Positions 1-10,216 of a DNA stretch of 25,305 nt are shown one piece after another (position 1 is the first letter of the stretch; each line of letters begins with the position of its first letter). Where the stretch lies: contig NKYR01000237.1 in the NCBI GenBank assembly GCA_003184365.1, forward strand, positions 1-25,305, read 5' to 3'. The notes beneath the pieces are model-generated. The model had not been told where the DNA came from and made no database searches. It saw only the letters and a program-made list of their open reading frames with translations. The DNA is from Evernia prunastri. Lineage: Eukaryota > Ascomycota > Lecanoromycetes > Lecanorales > Parmeliaceae. Both the position numbers and the translations under genes were made by a program.

Positions 1-15
1 CTACGGTCAATATCA

Positions 16-1185
16 TTATTGAGGACACGAGCTGATTGGTCTGATATCATTCCCGGTACCCTTTGATCGCCCTCGGTTCGAGCTCGAAAGAAGACATACT
101 CGGTGTGAACGCTTCGTATCAAAAGGTGAAAAGTGATAAGCAAGAGAAAGCTCTGCCATAATTGTTAGAAAGGTCTTCGGATCTTGAAGTTGCTTTCTTA
201 CTGCAAGAAGTAGATATTGAACTGACAGCAACTTCCGCCGCATCATCAAAAATACCGAAGCCACGAGGACAGCCGCAGAACAAGACATGGGAATTGCTAC
301 ACGACCGGCTGTCCATTTCGGATAATTTTGGTAGAAGGCCCACCAGTAAAGTACACTGAAGAGCAAATACTCGATGATGATTGCGCTGAAAACAGTCCAA
401 AAATGAAGTACGTCTTTATGCAAGCTGCAGTCTGGTTCAGCGTATGCAGGTCCCACGGCACTGGCATGACTGTACCCGATAAGAGGCAAAAATTTCAAGA
501 GGATAAGGAAGACGGTCCCAATAGGACCACACTTACGCCACCACCATCCAAAGTAGTGGAGACTCACTTTCGGGAACATGCACCGCGTGAATAGGAGCTT
601 TTAACGTTAGTATATGCATTGATAGATTCCTTTGATAGAAGACAAACCTCTGCGATTGATACACATGAGATAGAGAAGCGAAACAATAGGTCAACAGCGA
701 GCCCAAACCGTTCTCCTGAACGAATCAATCAGCCGCGATAACATACGTGATACTCGAAATGGTCTTGGTTTACCGTCGTCAACCCCCCTTGAGGTGTCCA
801 TCACCATCAGACTGACCAGAGCGGAGTCCAAGACGCATTTCAATATTAGAATCCGTGTCTGTGGTCGACGGAATAGCTCAGACTTCGAACGGAAACGGAT
901 AAGCTGCCAGCGCAGGAGAGCAAGTGATACAAGATCAGCGACGAGGACACAAATAAGAACGCTTAGATGAGCTTTCGGTGCGACCCTATCCATAATAAAA
1001 ACAACAGAGGGTGTAAGCGTGCAGGTGAGGCTGCAGGAGACAAAGCGGTACCTAACAAACGGAGTGAACAAGACAAAGACAGCACTACCTAGGGAACTTT
1101 TGAAGACGAGGCTGCAAGATCCATAGGTTCTATATAGGAGCTGTGGATGAACATGATAGTAGTGGTTTCTCCTCTCCTTATTCAT
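16..1185 (-). CDS. Multi-pass membrane protein, three exons, family not recognised
   Basis: Two minus-strand open segments (1185-691 and 579-16) in the same frame appear to be parts of one gene. A likely first intron is 773-716 (GTAAAC..TTCAG, CTGAT branch). A second is at about 649-598 (GTTTGT..AAAAG) with a CTAAC branch site just before the acceptor. Splicing removes the stop at 691 and joins both segments, giving roughly 350 aa. The product has six or seven hydrophobic stretches, for example LSVLICVLVADLVSLALL, TVFLILLKFLPLIGYS and FSAIIIEYLLFSVLYWWAF, so it is an integral membrane protein. I see no catalytic motif and cannot name a family. The C-terminal ~30 residues are polar and Ser/Arg-rich. 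The exact edge of the second intron is uncertain. The start ATG at 1185 is the first in frame, but an upstream exon is possible. Confidence 0.5.
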
Positions 1186-1671
1186 AGGCCCAAATCAGAA
1201 TGACTCCAATACTAGCACGATGAAGTGATTAACAATGCTGATCTTGCTGGCGTATCTCAATACCAAAGGGAATCCGTTCATTGCTTCTTGGTCACTCTTA
1301 CTGTGACCGAGCTCTGTCCCGATCGAGCAGTACTGAGCCGTGGATGTGGCGCGCTTGTTAGACAAAATCGGACGGAGACATGGTAAGAATTGATATGAGT
1401 CTCCAAGTATCCCACGTTGGATGTGAAGATCCATGTCTTTGTCACGTCCTATCGAACACAGCGTGCAAGAAAGTATTAGGCGAATGGCTTGACCGGCGAG
1501 AACTAGTGGAAGGAGGGGTCAGGGTCCCCGCAGCCTACTACTACCCTAGCTGCATTAGAACCGGTTGTGAAAGACAGGGGTCCCGTCTAGCTAGCGTCGC
1601 TCCTAGCCTCCGAGCCACGTTCGTCGCTTTCCTTTCGATTTCCTCTTATTTCACAAATATCAGCTCTACAG
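1186..1671. promoter_or_regulatory. Divergent intergenic region, about 490 bp
   Basis: This gap lies between the start of the minus-strand membrane protein and the start of the plus-strand repeat protein, so it should hold both promoters. The last 60 bases before the ATG at 1672 are C/T-rich, which is typical of a fungal 5' leader. Short open frames here on both strands look like chance and have no protein-like composition. No clear TATA box was found. Confidence 0.4.
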
Positions 1672-3718
1672 ATGTCTTTCAACGAGCATGACCGCGTTCT
1701 GGAAGCTCTCGATGTCCTTTGTAATGTTTCTAAAGAGACGCTCCGGTCTCTTAGAACTCAGGTTCCATTGGCTTTTCAAAAGCTTCAGGCACTCGTGGCG
1801 AATTCCTCACATCCTCAGGATACGAACAGATTTTCGCCCTCCCTGGAAACTCAGAGTTTACCGATACCCTGTTCGCACTCTCAAACTTCCACTTCTGATG
1901 TATCGAACATTACAGACACATCCTCTGCCACTCTTGGTACTCAGGATTCAATATCGTCAATCCACCTAAGCTCCTCTCCGTCCTCCGCTGACGGTCACTC
2001 TCTACCGAACTCGATCTCGAGCCTGATTGAGGCTTTGAACAAAAGTTCAGTACAGATCAAGGACTTCCTATCAAGGTCGGAGTTTGAAGATACCAGGGAT
2101 GAGCTGGAACGGATGATTGAGGATCCTCGTGTCGTTGATCTCCAGCTTGATAAACGTCGCCAGTCGGACAAAGTCAGATTTCGAAAGGGTTTGAGCCAGC
2201 GGTCCCTGGCTATCGAGTACAGCCTGTGGGAAAACTGCACTTACAAGTCCTCGAGAGTCAGTGAGCTGGTGGAAGATCTAGCGACTGCACAAGAGAAGGC
2301 CGCCGGACACATCAAGGAATACATCAATCTCAACGGTCACCGATTCATAAATACGCAAGTAACCAGAACGGGGATCGAACATGGAATCAAGATGCTTGTC
2401 CTCGAAAGGTTACTTGGCAAAAGGGCAATCTCTGCGATCTTGAGCTTTAAATACAGACGCTTTCGAGTTGTCAAGTATGAAGACCTTGACTCCTTGGTAA
2501 GAGGCATGAAGCAGACGGGATGGATCATGGAGCTAGCGGAAAAGAAAGCGGACTGGCTTGATGGCTGCCAGAATCAATATGACGGTATGTATTCAGTGCT
2601 GGAATTGGCGCCGCTAACTTTTGTACAGCATGGTGCAGTGACATATCGCGAAGGAAGGGCCCGCGTGAGTCTTCGCTAGAAGCCAGCAGAAAACGCCGCC
2701 GGCTTGACCAAGAGACGACTCAACATCAAAGTATTTCACAATTTGGAAATCATATTTCAACGACGGCATGGGAAAGGGGCAACAGTGGTGGCGAAGGTGA
2801 ACAATCTCAGGCAGAGATTCACAAAGCTCTACGTTGTAGGCCTACGCAATGGGAGCGCGAATCTATAGTTATCACTTTTCGATATCGTCAGATTAATCAG
2901 TACTGACAAGAACAGGAAACCAGGAAAGTGCGACGGACGTTCGGAGTGTCCAAGCGAATAATACAGCAATTGCGCAAAGCAATGTTCAGAACAATCTTAT
3001 GCATTCGGATATTAGCGGAAGCGGTATGTTGCGTGAAAATGTCGGACTCTGAAGATGATGAATGTCTGAAAGTCACAATGATATAGGTAACACGAACCCT
3101 GCGCAATGGATAGCGGAATGCGAACCCCGTATCAGCTCAATGCCTCACTTCAACCTCGCGGCACTTGCAAAAGCCAATCCTCCACCTCTCCCAAATGAGA
3201 ACTCAGCATATCAATACAACCTCACAATACTCCCACCTGATAACACAGCGTATCCATACGATCCCGCAGTACCTGCACAGGGCAACTCTCCACTTCCCCC
3301 ACAGGAGACCTCGGGGTACTCATACGATCTCGCAGTACTTGCAAGAGAAAACCTTCCATCTCTACCATATAAAAACTCAGCATACGATCACGCAGTACCT
3401 GCACAGGTCAACTCTTCACCTCCCCCTCAGGAGATCACAGGGTATTCATATGATCTCGCAGTACTTGCAACAGGAAACCTTCCATCTCTCTCATATGAGA
3501 ACTTAGCATATCCATACGACCCCGCAGTAACTGCACAGGCCAACTCTCTACCTCCCCAGCAAGAGACCTCGGGGTATTCATACAATCTCGCAGCACTTGT
3601 AAAAGACAGCCTTCCTCCCCTTCCACCTCATAACTTCGAGCTTGGGTTCGATGTACCAGGGCCGATATCGTGCGATCCTTTCGCTATGTCTCCACAACCG
3701 CCTTCTCTCCACGTATAG
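1672..3718 (+). CDS. Four-exon protein with basic NLS-like cluster and C-terminal Tyr/Pro-rich repeats
   Basis: Exons are 1672-2584, 2629-2867, 2924-3023 and 3087-3718. The introns are 44 nt (GTATGT..GTACAG, CTAAC branch), 56 nt (GTTATC..ACCAG, CTGAC branch) and 63 nt (GTATGT..ATATAG). Together they give 1884 nt in one frame, 627 aa. Without splicing each segment ends at a stop. The N-terminal part is Ser/Thr-rich (about residues 60-115). A charged, largely helical region follows (about 140-305). A basic cluster RKRRRL lies in exon 2, suggesting nuclear entry. The tail carries eight units of about 22 residues. I recognise no named domain, so the role is unknown. Confidence is high for the splice model and low for function. 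The last exon could be read as a separate gene from an ATG at 3062, but that ATG falls inside intron 3. Confidence 0.65.
3155..3652 (+). repeat. Coding tandem repeat, eight units of ~22 residues
   Basis: In the last exon of the preceding gene the protein repeats with the approximate consensus LAVLAxxNLPxLPxENSAYxYD. Unit lengths read as 22, 14, 22, 21, 21, 22, 22 and 22 residues. Alternating units begin with PAV-PAQ or LAVLA, so a 43-44 residue pair may be the real duplication unit. The first two units are the most diverged and one is shortened. The DNA repeats (such as catacgatctcgcagtact) are visible directly. Confidence 0.8.
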
Positions 3719-3988
3719 CACTAGATGTCGAAACGACTCAGTGAGTTACAACGACGAGTAGGTCCAGTGCTGAACTGACTTCGACCCCTCTAGTGATGTG
3801 TACAGACCACTCGGGTATCAAAGCTTGCCCTGAGACAGTTGGCGTTCCCTCGAGGATCCGAATTGGTACTAAGTCGGCGGAAGCGGTGGGATTATCGAGT
3901 GATGCAGTGTAAGATGGAAGGATGCGTAAAACACTATATGTACGACGTCGTGAATGTGTCTAGATTTTGTCAACTAGGACACAATGAC

Positions 3989-4460
3989 TCATTTAAACGG
4001 AGTCACCTTGTAGACACCCAACTCAATGAGGAGCGCCTGGGAGGCTTCGTCGAGACCCGGGTCATCGCATATCTTCAACTTCTCACTCTTGGCACGGTCC
4101 GCTACCTCAAAATGCGCCCTAGCAAGCCACTTTTGAAAATCCTTTAAGATATCCTTGACTTTTGTGCCCTTTAGCTCTGTTTGCTGCAGATGCTTCTCTC
4201 CCTCAGCCGATGCCATGGCAACCCTTGTTGAGAACAGGTGATTGTCGGTGGGGAGTTGGCGGCCAAAGAAGTACGGCCGTTCGATCTATAGAAAAGTGAG
4301 GTAAGGGTTCCTTTCCGATATCTTTGACCCGTCCACAGGAAACAAGCACTTGGAAAAAGCAGTTCTCCCTTGAGTGATGGCTGCAGTTCTTGTCTGGTAG
4401 ATGTAACGCTCGTGGAACCCTCCCGATAACACGTCAGCACGCAGGAATGTTTCGCTTACA
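3989..4460 (-). CDS. 3' part of a minus-strand gene, hypothetical, 5' end unresolved
   Basis: The last exon reads from 4285 to a stop at 3989 and gives about 98 aa. It is charged and protein-like, with segments such as KVKDILKDFQKWLARAHFEV and KICDDPGLDEASQALL. Immediately upstream in the same frame is TAG at 4286-4288. This stop is removed by a possible 51-nt intron 4336-4286 (GTGGAC..CTATAG, CTTAC branch), which preserves frame with an upstream segment reaching about 4460 (contains GGFHERYIYQTRTAAI). The donor is weak, so a degenerate gene is an alternative. No start codon or upstream exon can be fixed. I do not recognise the family. Confidence 0.35.
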
Positions 4461-5000
4461 GGAGGAGCTGTGATTCACTGTTTTGTGGCCTTTGTAGTAA
4501 TTTGCACTGGGGCGTATACACAGTTTCACTAGTGATGCCCAAATTCGCTGTGACTTGAAAGTGGGGCGCAATCAGCACGCCAAGGCAGGACACCAGTCTA
4601 ATTACGTCATAGCCTCTCCCAAATGCCAGTGCACAGCTAGGCGGGGTGCTCCAGCGTTATCACTGTTATTTTTGCTCCCTGCAATCGAATGTACAAATTT
4701 CTCGCCATTAGCTTCCCACCCCAAGGTCCTTCACAGGGCGGTGATTGTCATGCATAGACTACATAGGCCACTTGGCATTGATGCTCGGTATCGTGATGCC
4801 GCAGTGGTATTATGACAAGAGAGAGGCTTGAAAGCCCGTTTTGAGTCTTTCACGGTTGGATAAAGACATAAAGCATGATCTCTCGCACGCATTTTCAATT
4901 GGCTCATCCCTTTCCTGCTCATCAGAATTCCAATTAATTCAACCATTAGACTTGAACAGGTCAGAGCACGTCTCACCCTTCTACTGCTGATTCAATTTTC
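4461..5000. other. Gene-free stretch
   Basis: No convincing coding sequence, repeat or RNA gene was seen here on either strand. Open frames at 4555-4815 (plus) and 4976-4731 (minus) overlap each other and have no protein-like pattern. Confidence 0.4.
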
Positions 5001-5196
5001 CAAACACTCTTATAGATCCTGACTTCTATAAGAAGAGTCGCTTCTCATTTCTACTTCCCATTGACCACATAAATATCCACTTCAGTCGGCCTCTCAACAA
5101 CCTATTCACCTCAGTACCTCGTCTTAGCGACTGAAGGCTCCCATTACTATATCCCCACTATCGTCAGTTCACATCTGCCTTTCAACCTTGCTGTTA
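5001..5196 (+). promoter_or_regulatory. Probable promoter and pyrimidine-rich leader of the small Cys-rich gene
   Basis: A TATAAG sequence occurs at about 5030 (tctataagaagag), some 165 bp before the ATG at 5197. It is followed by about 140 bp strongly enriched in C and T, typical of highly transcribed fungal leaders. No specific regulator site was recognised. Confidence 0.35.
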
Positions 5197-5400
5197 ATGG
5201 TGTGTACAAGTGCTACATCGTGCAAGATGTGCGATCATCGCCAGTACGACTACGACTGCGGACATAGGGCCACGGGAGAGATTGTGCGTTGCCAAGGCGT
5301 CATCAACGGAACTGGCTGTACAGGAATCAGAATGCCATATTTTGGCGCCGCAAACGGGAATTGCCCAGCGTGCAATTATCCGACACCTCCGTCCTCCTAA
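5197..5400 (+). CDS. Small Cys/His-rich protein, 67 aa (57 aa from inner ATG)
   Basis: An intronless frame starts at ATG 5197. A second in-frame ATG at 5227 starts MCDHRQYDYDCGHR, which fits the usual beginning of the many small fungal proteins that open with a Met-Cys and a Y-x-C-G-H segment. The inner start may therefore be the real one. From the outer start there are eight cysteines and two histidines (C3, C9, C12, H14, C21, H23, C31, C40 and the final C-P-A-C pair), suggesting zinc binding. There is no signal peptide or membrane segment, so it is probably cytosolic or nuclear. The family is common in Aspergillus-type genomes and its function is unknown. A C/T-rich leader and possible TATA box upstream support expression. 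Confidence 0.6.
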   Translation: MVCTSATSCKMCDHRQYDYDCGHRATGEIVRCQGVINGTGCTGIRMPYFGAANGNCPACNYPTPPSS

Positions 5401-5599
5401 TGTAATGATAAACATGCAGAATGGATGAGTGTACCGCTTTCTAATAGCAATGCAGGCTACCGGGAAAAGGGTTTAGCGATATGGTGTAAAGGGGCTCAGA
5501 GGGTTTGAGATCGAGATGGCGGGACGGAGTTACTTTGTTGCGGAAACTTTTCGAGCGCTAGTGTAGCATAGATAAGTAATATTAAATCTCATCGCGAGA

Positions 5600-5938
5600 A
5601 TGAAAACAGTGCTATCAATATTGATTCAACTGTTCAAAAATTCCTCTATGGCTCTTCGGATTTTCATCAAATTTCGGACTGATCAGGTCCCGGGACTACC
5701 AGCAGAGAAAGACCTCCTTGTTGCCACAGCGGCATGCTTGAAATTACTAGGTCGCGATTTTGATTTTGAGAAAGACTTTATACACGCACAAGGAGAGGTC
5801 TTACAAGACAAGGCCCGATGCCACGTACTGGTTGACTGCGATTATCACGATTCCCAGCCTGATCCAAGAGATGCTGTCCTACGTTTCTACCACGTGGTAG
5901 CGGACCAATCTACGTTGTCAGTGCTCTATATACATTGA
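5600..5938 (+). CDS. Hypothetical 112-aa reading frame
   Basis: This is a single ATG-initiated frame with a mixed, soluble composition and an acidic middle (GRDFDFEKDFIHAQGE, VLVDCDYHDSQPDP). The N-terminal 20 residues are hydrophobic but not a clear signal peptide. No domain was recognised. Its last 29 bases overlap the end of a minus-strand exon-like frame (5910-6110), so at most one of the two is likely to be intact there. It could be a small gene, a fragment, or chance. Confidence 0.25.
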   Translation: MKTVLSILIQLFKNSSMALRIFIKFRTDQVPGLPAEKDLLVATAACLKLLGRDFDFEKDFIHAQGEVLQDKARCHVLVDCDYHDSQPDPRDAVLRFYHVVADQSTLSVLYIH

Positions 5939-6110
5939 TCAGCTTTTGAGCATAAGCTGACAGGACCCCAGTACCCTCAAGGAGATTCATGTGCATCGAG
6001 GCCTTATCGACCAGGTCGCCTGGGGAAGCCACTCTGTTTAGGACGGCATAAGCCAACGCTTCAGGCTCAATCTCGGATCCGTCTATGAAACGCCGAGTTC
6101 CTCCCTTATC
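5910..6110 (-). pseudogene. Exon-like fragment of an unidentified protein
   Basis: The minus strand is open for 66 codons (6110-5913, stop TAG at 5910-5912) with no start at its 5' end. The translation looks like real protein: it contains RRFIDGSEIEPEALAYAVL and ASMHMNLLEG. A TTAG immediately before 6110 could be an intron acceptor, but the sequence beyond has several stops and no matching exon was found. It is either the last exon of a decayed gene or a transposed fragment. Family unknown. Confidence 0.3.
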
Positions 6111-6468
6111 CTAACAGCTCTAAAATCCCACACTGGCGAATGCTTGAGGAAGAGCTTTTACAATGTCACGCGCCTACAAGGCGCTCAGGAAGTTGGAATA
6201 CAAGCAGGGCATAAGTCTACTGGGGAGGAAGACGGCTATTCATGGTTCTACTGTATGGGTTGATTGCTCTGTTTGCTGGATGAGCATATCTCCCTCGTCA
6301 TCTTTCTTTCGAAAGACGTTAGGGATCATTAGAATCTATCTCTACAGCAGAAATCTTCTATGGAGGACTTATAGCACGGATTCCCAGCATTAAAGAGGCA
6401 TTCTCTTATTTTGCGCTCCTATCAATGCTTTTTAATGCCTTTGAAGATCCGGCAGAATCCCCCAACTC

Positions 6469-6762
6469 TCACCGATCATCCTCGGCCATGAATTCAGCAA
6501 GGAACGACAGGATGTCCTTGTTCAATGTTTCAGGCTCGACGTTGTAGGCGAAGATATGGGCCAGCAGCTTCCTGAGAGGCGAACGCTCAGAAGTGTTTTG
6601 GTATGCGTAGCTGATGGCGCCAGAAGTAACCGGGGGAAGATACTTCGCCAGCGATTTCTCAAAGTTTGATAAATTCTTGTCGTTTGAGGTGTTTAGAACT
6701 GGAAAATCGATACCGAGGTCGACGCGAATCGATTTAGCGCGTGCCATCGAGAGCTCAGTCAT
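6469..6762 (-). pseudogene. Fragment resembling the C-terminal region of fungal BTB-domain proteins
   Basis: The 97-aa frame starts at ATG 6762. Its second half (AISYAYQNTSERSPLRKLL, then FAYNVEPETLNKDILSFLAEFM) resembles the part that follows the BTB fold in many fungal BTB proteins, where an A-I-x-Y-x-Y-x-N-T segment is followed by P-L-R-K. The BTB core that should precede it is missing. An upstream minus-strand start at 6891 with a good GTAAGT donor near 6812 exists, but none of the acceptors joins it in frame. I read this as a truncated remnant. The family call is from memory of the motif pattern and needs a search. Confidence 0.3.
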
Positions 6763-6905
6763 CTTCTACCCCCACATCTAATCAGAATAAGATTGAGGGC
6801 AAACATATTCGACTGACTTACTTAATATTGATAATGATCTCGTACTCGTAGGGTCGGCTACTTGTACCTGAACAAAGTTATTGCGGACCATTGGCTTCCG
6901 TTTCA

Positions 6906-9817
6906 ATGGCGCAAAGCTTCGCGGCTAGGGGGCTCTGCACCAAAGAGACTGTCAAGGCCACAGGTCTAAACATCTGGACCAGTGGTCAAAACGGTCAAGA
7001 AGAACCAAAAGTCGAGCAGGTAAGCGTTCATAAAGCCGAAGTAGCATCACTAACGAGCGTTGAAGCGTTGTTGCAGTTCAAGGCCTTAGTGCCCATCCAT
7101 ACTATACATGGGTTGGGAGGCAGGCTCCTGTCAAAGATATAAAGCCTACACATCATCGTCGATTCAATTATTTCGGACGTCGCAAGAAGAATGCCCAGGC
7201 TGAAGGACTCCCTCACGTCGCTCAAATGACATCCGACACTGAAGATGATATGTGGCTTCGAGACTTCTTGCCAGATCTAATTCCAAATGTTCGGATTATG
7301 ACATACAGCTATGAATCTGACTGGCGTAAAGCGGACGTCAAAACAAGTCTACGCAAGTGTGGAGAGCAGTTGCTCAATGTCCTTCTTCAGAATCGGTCAA
7401 GCGAGAAAGTGGGTGGAATTGTCCCAGGCATTCATCATTCATCAGTACTCAGAGTCACTATAGGAAGGTCGACGACCACTGGTGTTCATTGGACATAGCC
7501 TCGGAGGTCTGATTATTAAACAGGTCAGTGTGGTTTTGCCGCGAATTCCCCCTGTACTAAGCTCTCTACAGGCGTTAGTGTTGGCCGTCCATGGTAATAC
7601 TTTCAGAGATATTTGGTTGTCCACGGCTGGAATCATTTTTCTTGGAACACCACATCAAGGAAGCGAGGCTGCAGTGTATGGTGTGTGGCTGGCTCAGGCA
7701 GCGGGACACGATAAGACGTTGCTCGAGTCTCTGAGAAGAAATAGCCCTGCTCTTCACGACATCGCGCGAGACTTTGAGGCGAGCTACAGTAATGTTGATA
7801 TCGTTTGCTTTTACGAAGACAAAGACGCGTCGTACGGGCCCTGGCGAACTCGGGTATGCTGACTCCTGCCTTTACACTCGACACGCTGTGGGAGCTTACG
7901 ATATACACAGTTCGTTGATCACCAGTCAGCCTCTTTGCACGGGAAAAGAGCAATTTATCTCGCTACGGATCATTCGGGGTTGAACAAATTTCGTGGCCCC
8001 GAAGATGAAAACTTCCTCTTGGTGCGGTCAGAGATTCAGAGAATAGTTCAGACAGCGTTTCAAAGAGTCGAAGAACAATACCGTTGTACGATCTTCTTCT
8101 CTATACCCCTAATTTTATAGTCTTCAAAGCTCCTCTAACTCTTTAAAAGTACACGCCGTGAGTACCGAAAAAGGGTCCTTTCGCGTAGACTTTAGTCTCC
8201 AGGGCATCCCTGTGGTGAAAATATTTGTGGCGCGGAACGCGGAGATGAGGCGATTGACACAAGCTTTACTTCCCACCTCGACGGATCAAATGCGTCGAAA
8301 AGTATTCATCCTTCATGGGCTTGGTGGGATTGGGAAGACCCAGCTCTCCGTTGAATTCACTCGAAAATATCAAGGGAGCTACGGCGCGGTCTTCTGGATC
8401 GATGGCTCGAGCAAGGAGTGATTGAGGCGAAGCATTGCTGACCTCGCCAGCCGACTATCACAGCATCAGCTTTCAGAAGGAAGTAGAAATTACTCACGAA
8501 ATGGAACCGCTAACGTTGATGAGGTTGTTGAAGATGTGCTCAAATGGTTATCGCGGCCAGCAAACGACCAGTGTTTACTAATCTTTGATAACGTGGACCG
8601 AGAGTTTTCAGTCTCGTCAAGAGATTCGGAAGCCTTCGATGTGAAAGAATATTTCCCAACCGCAGATCAAGGATCTATTCTTATCACTTCTCGACTTGCG
8701 AGTCTGTGGCATCTAGGAACGGACATAAAATTGGAGCCGGTTGATGAAGTGCAAGGAGCGAGTATCCTCGAGAATAGCCTCGGACGATCAACAGAAGGTG
8801 GGTGCAATTAGCCGCATAATCGTTTAAACCCTATCTCACGTCTGGGCCGGATAAGGTTCACCAGAGCTCGTCAACCTACTTCAAGGTCTCCCTTTGGCGA
8901 TCAATCAAGCCGGATCGTATATGCGAAAGACGGGCACAAATGTGTCGGAGTACATCGAGTTGTACGATCAAGCATGGGCAAGGTTAATGGAGAAGCAGCA
9001 TCTTTCTACTCTGCGGGAAGACGCAGATCGCAGCATTCTAACGACATGGACGCTGTCTTTTAATTCTCTCCGATTACAAAGCGAGGACGCAGCTAATCTC
9101 TTGATGCTGTGGGCGTTTTTTGATAATCGGGATCTCTGGTATGAGCTTTTTACGCCTGCACTGGATCTTGCAATTGCCGACGAAGTACCTCGTTGGTTCG
9201 CTAGGTGTGCAGGTGACAAACTTGAATTCAAGGAGTGCATGGGACTACTGTTGGATTACTCCTTCATTGACGCAGAAACTGGATCATCTTCTTTCTCTAT
9301 GCATTCTGTGCTTCATCATTGGTGCTTTCACATATTTGAAGAAGACAAGACTATTATGAGCTGGCTCGCCTTGATCATTGTTGCATCCGCTGTGCCTTCA
9401 GAGACCGTGCTCCATTATTCGCTCGTACAGAGACGTCTCTTACCACATTGTGATCACGTCTATTCAATGCTGCAGCGACATTTACGAGAAGCTTTCAAGA
9501 ATGGAGAATACCTCCCGTCCCTTAGCGGCGCATGCCACGAGCTAGGAATTCTATATTCGGATCAAGGCAAGATGAAAGAGGCCCAAGATATGTTTCTGCG
9601 GGCATTGGCAGGATACGAAAAGGCCTGGGGTCCTGAGCATAAGCAGGCCTTAGACACGAGGTATAGTTTGGGACTCCTTTACAAGATAAGATCCATGTTC
9701 GGGAATGCGATACAGCAGTTCGAGCTTGTTGTACAAGGCTATACGAGATCGTTAGGCCCAGAACATGGTGAGACCGTCGAGGCGTTAAATCAACTAGAAA
9801 ATTGTAAAGCCGATTGA
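6906..9817 (+). pseudogene. SesB-like hydrolase - NB-ARC - TPR STAND receptor (NLR), with in-frame stop and frameshift
   Basis: Exons by splice signals and frame: 6906-7019, 7077-7408, 7464-7523, 7572-7853, 7911-8082, 8150-8797 and 8865-9817, about 854 codons. The N-terminal alpha/beta-hydrolase has HGLGG near 7107, the nucleophile motif GHSLGG (about residue 158), FLGTPHQGS, and ATDHSGLNKF with the likely catalytic His. NB-ARC follows: P-loop GLGGIGKTQL (~377), CLLIFDNVD (~461), GSILITSR, GLPLAI (~543). Two or so TPRs close the protein (LGILYSDQGKMKEAQ onward). This is the fungal NLR class with a lipase/esterase-like (SesB) domain. Two lesions are seen. Codon TGA at 8419-8421 falls between IDGSSKE and LRRSIADLA, where relatives usually continue with a charged residue. 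The frame also shifts by one base somewhere in 7122-7225. Probably inactive. Confidence 0.75.
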
Positions 9818-10216
9818 TTAAGTTAGAAGAGAAGAAAGAGATGTCATGATTTATGACCTCAATAAAGCCCTGTTAAGTGTAAGAGAAAGGCTGTTTCCGT
9901 CCCAAATGAGTCAGCTTGGTAGCAGTACAGAGACATTTCTGATGGAAGAAGCGTAGAGCATGATGAGTCGATGTGATCATGACATTTATGATATTGATCG
10001 GCTTTCTGAAAGGCACTGTCAATGATTTGAGAGCGCGAAGCACTTCATTCCGCAAATTGCTCCTCGGCTTGTTCCCCAAGATGAAGAAGAATCAGGTGTC
10101 TGTGTAGTTGACGGAGGCATTCAGGCTCCTTTGCAATCTGATTCAATAAATACTTGCGAGGTTATTTTGTCAATGAAAATAGTTTTGCGAGGCATACAGT
10201 CGAATCCGGTAGATGA
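9818..10216. other. Intergenic, one short protein-like segment on the minus strand
   Basis: No complete gene was seen. On the minus strand 10161-10045 is a 38-codon open stretch ending in TGA. It reads like a helical protein fragment (LRQLHRHLILLHLGEQAEEQ), but has no start and no recognisable family. Confidence 0.3.

Noticed and set aside
1380..1691. 103-codon plus-strand frame before the repeat-protein gene
   Set aside because: It overlaps the start of a well-supported gene in another frame and its composition is not protein-like; it is likely leader sequence.
3165..3626. Overlapping frames on both strands in the repeat region (113 aa plus, 60 and 63 aa minus)
   Set aside because: They are shadows created by the tandem repeat, which has few stops in several frames.
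3839..4147. 102-codon plus-strand frame
   Set aside because: It begins at a non-ATG codon and overlaps the more protein-like minus-strand exon 4285-3989.
6906..7019. Possible amyloid motif at the N-terminus of the SesB-like NLR, which would make a three-gene system like PNT1/HELLP/SBP
   Set aside because: The first exon has no F-x-G-x-N / Q-L-G-x-N pattern, so the third-partner idea is not supported by sequence.
8419..8451. A 33-nt intron (GTGATT..GCCAG) that would remove the TGA in the SesB-like NLR
   Set aside because: It is too short for a fungal intron and would delete the conserved LRRSIADLAS segment; a true stop is simpler.
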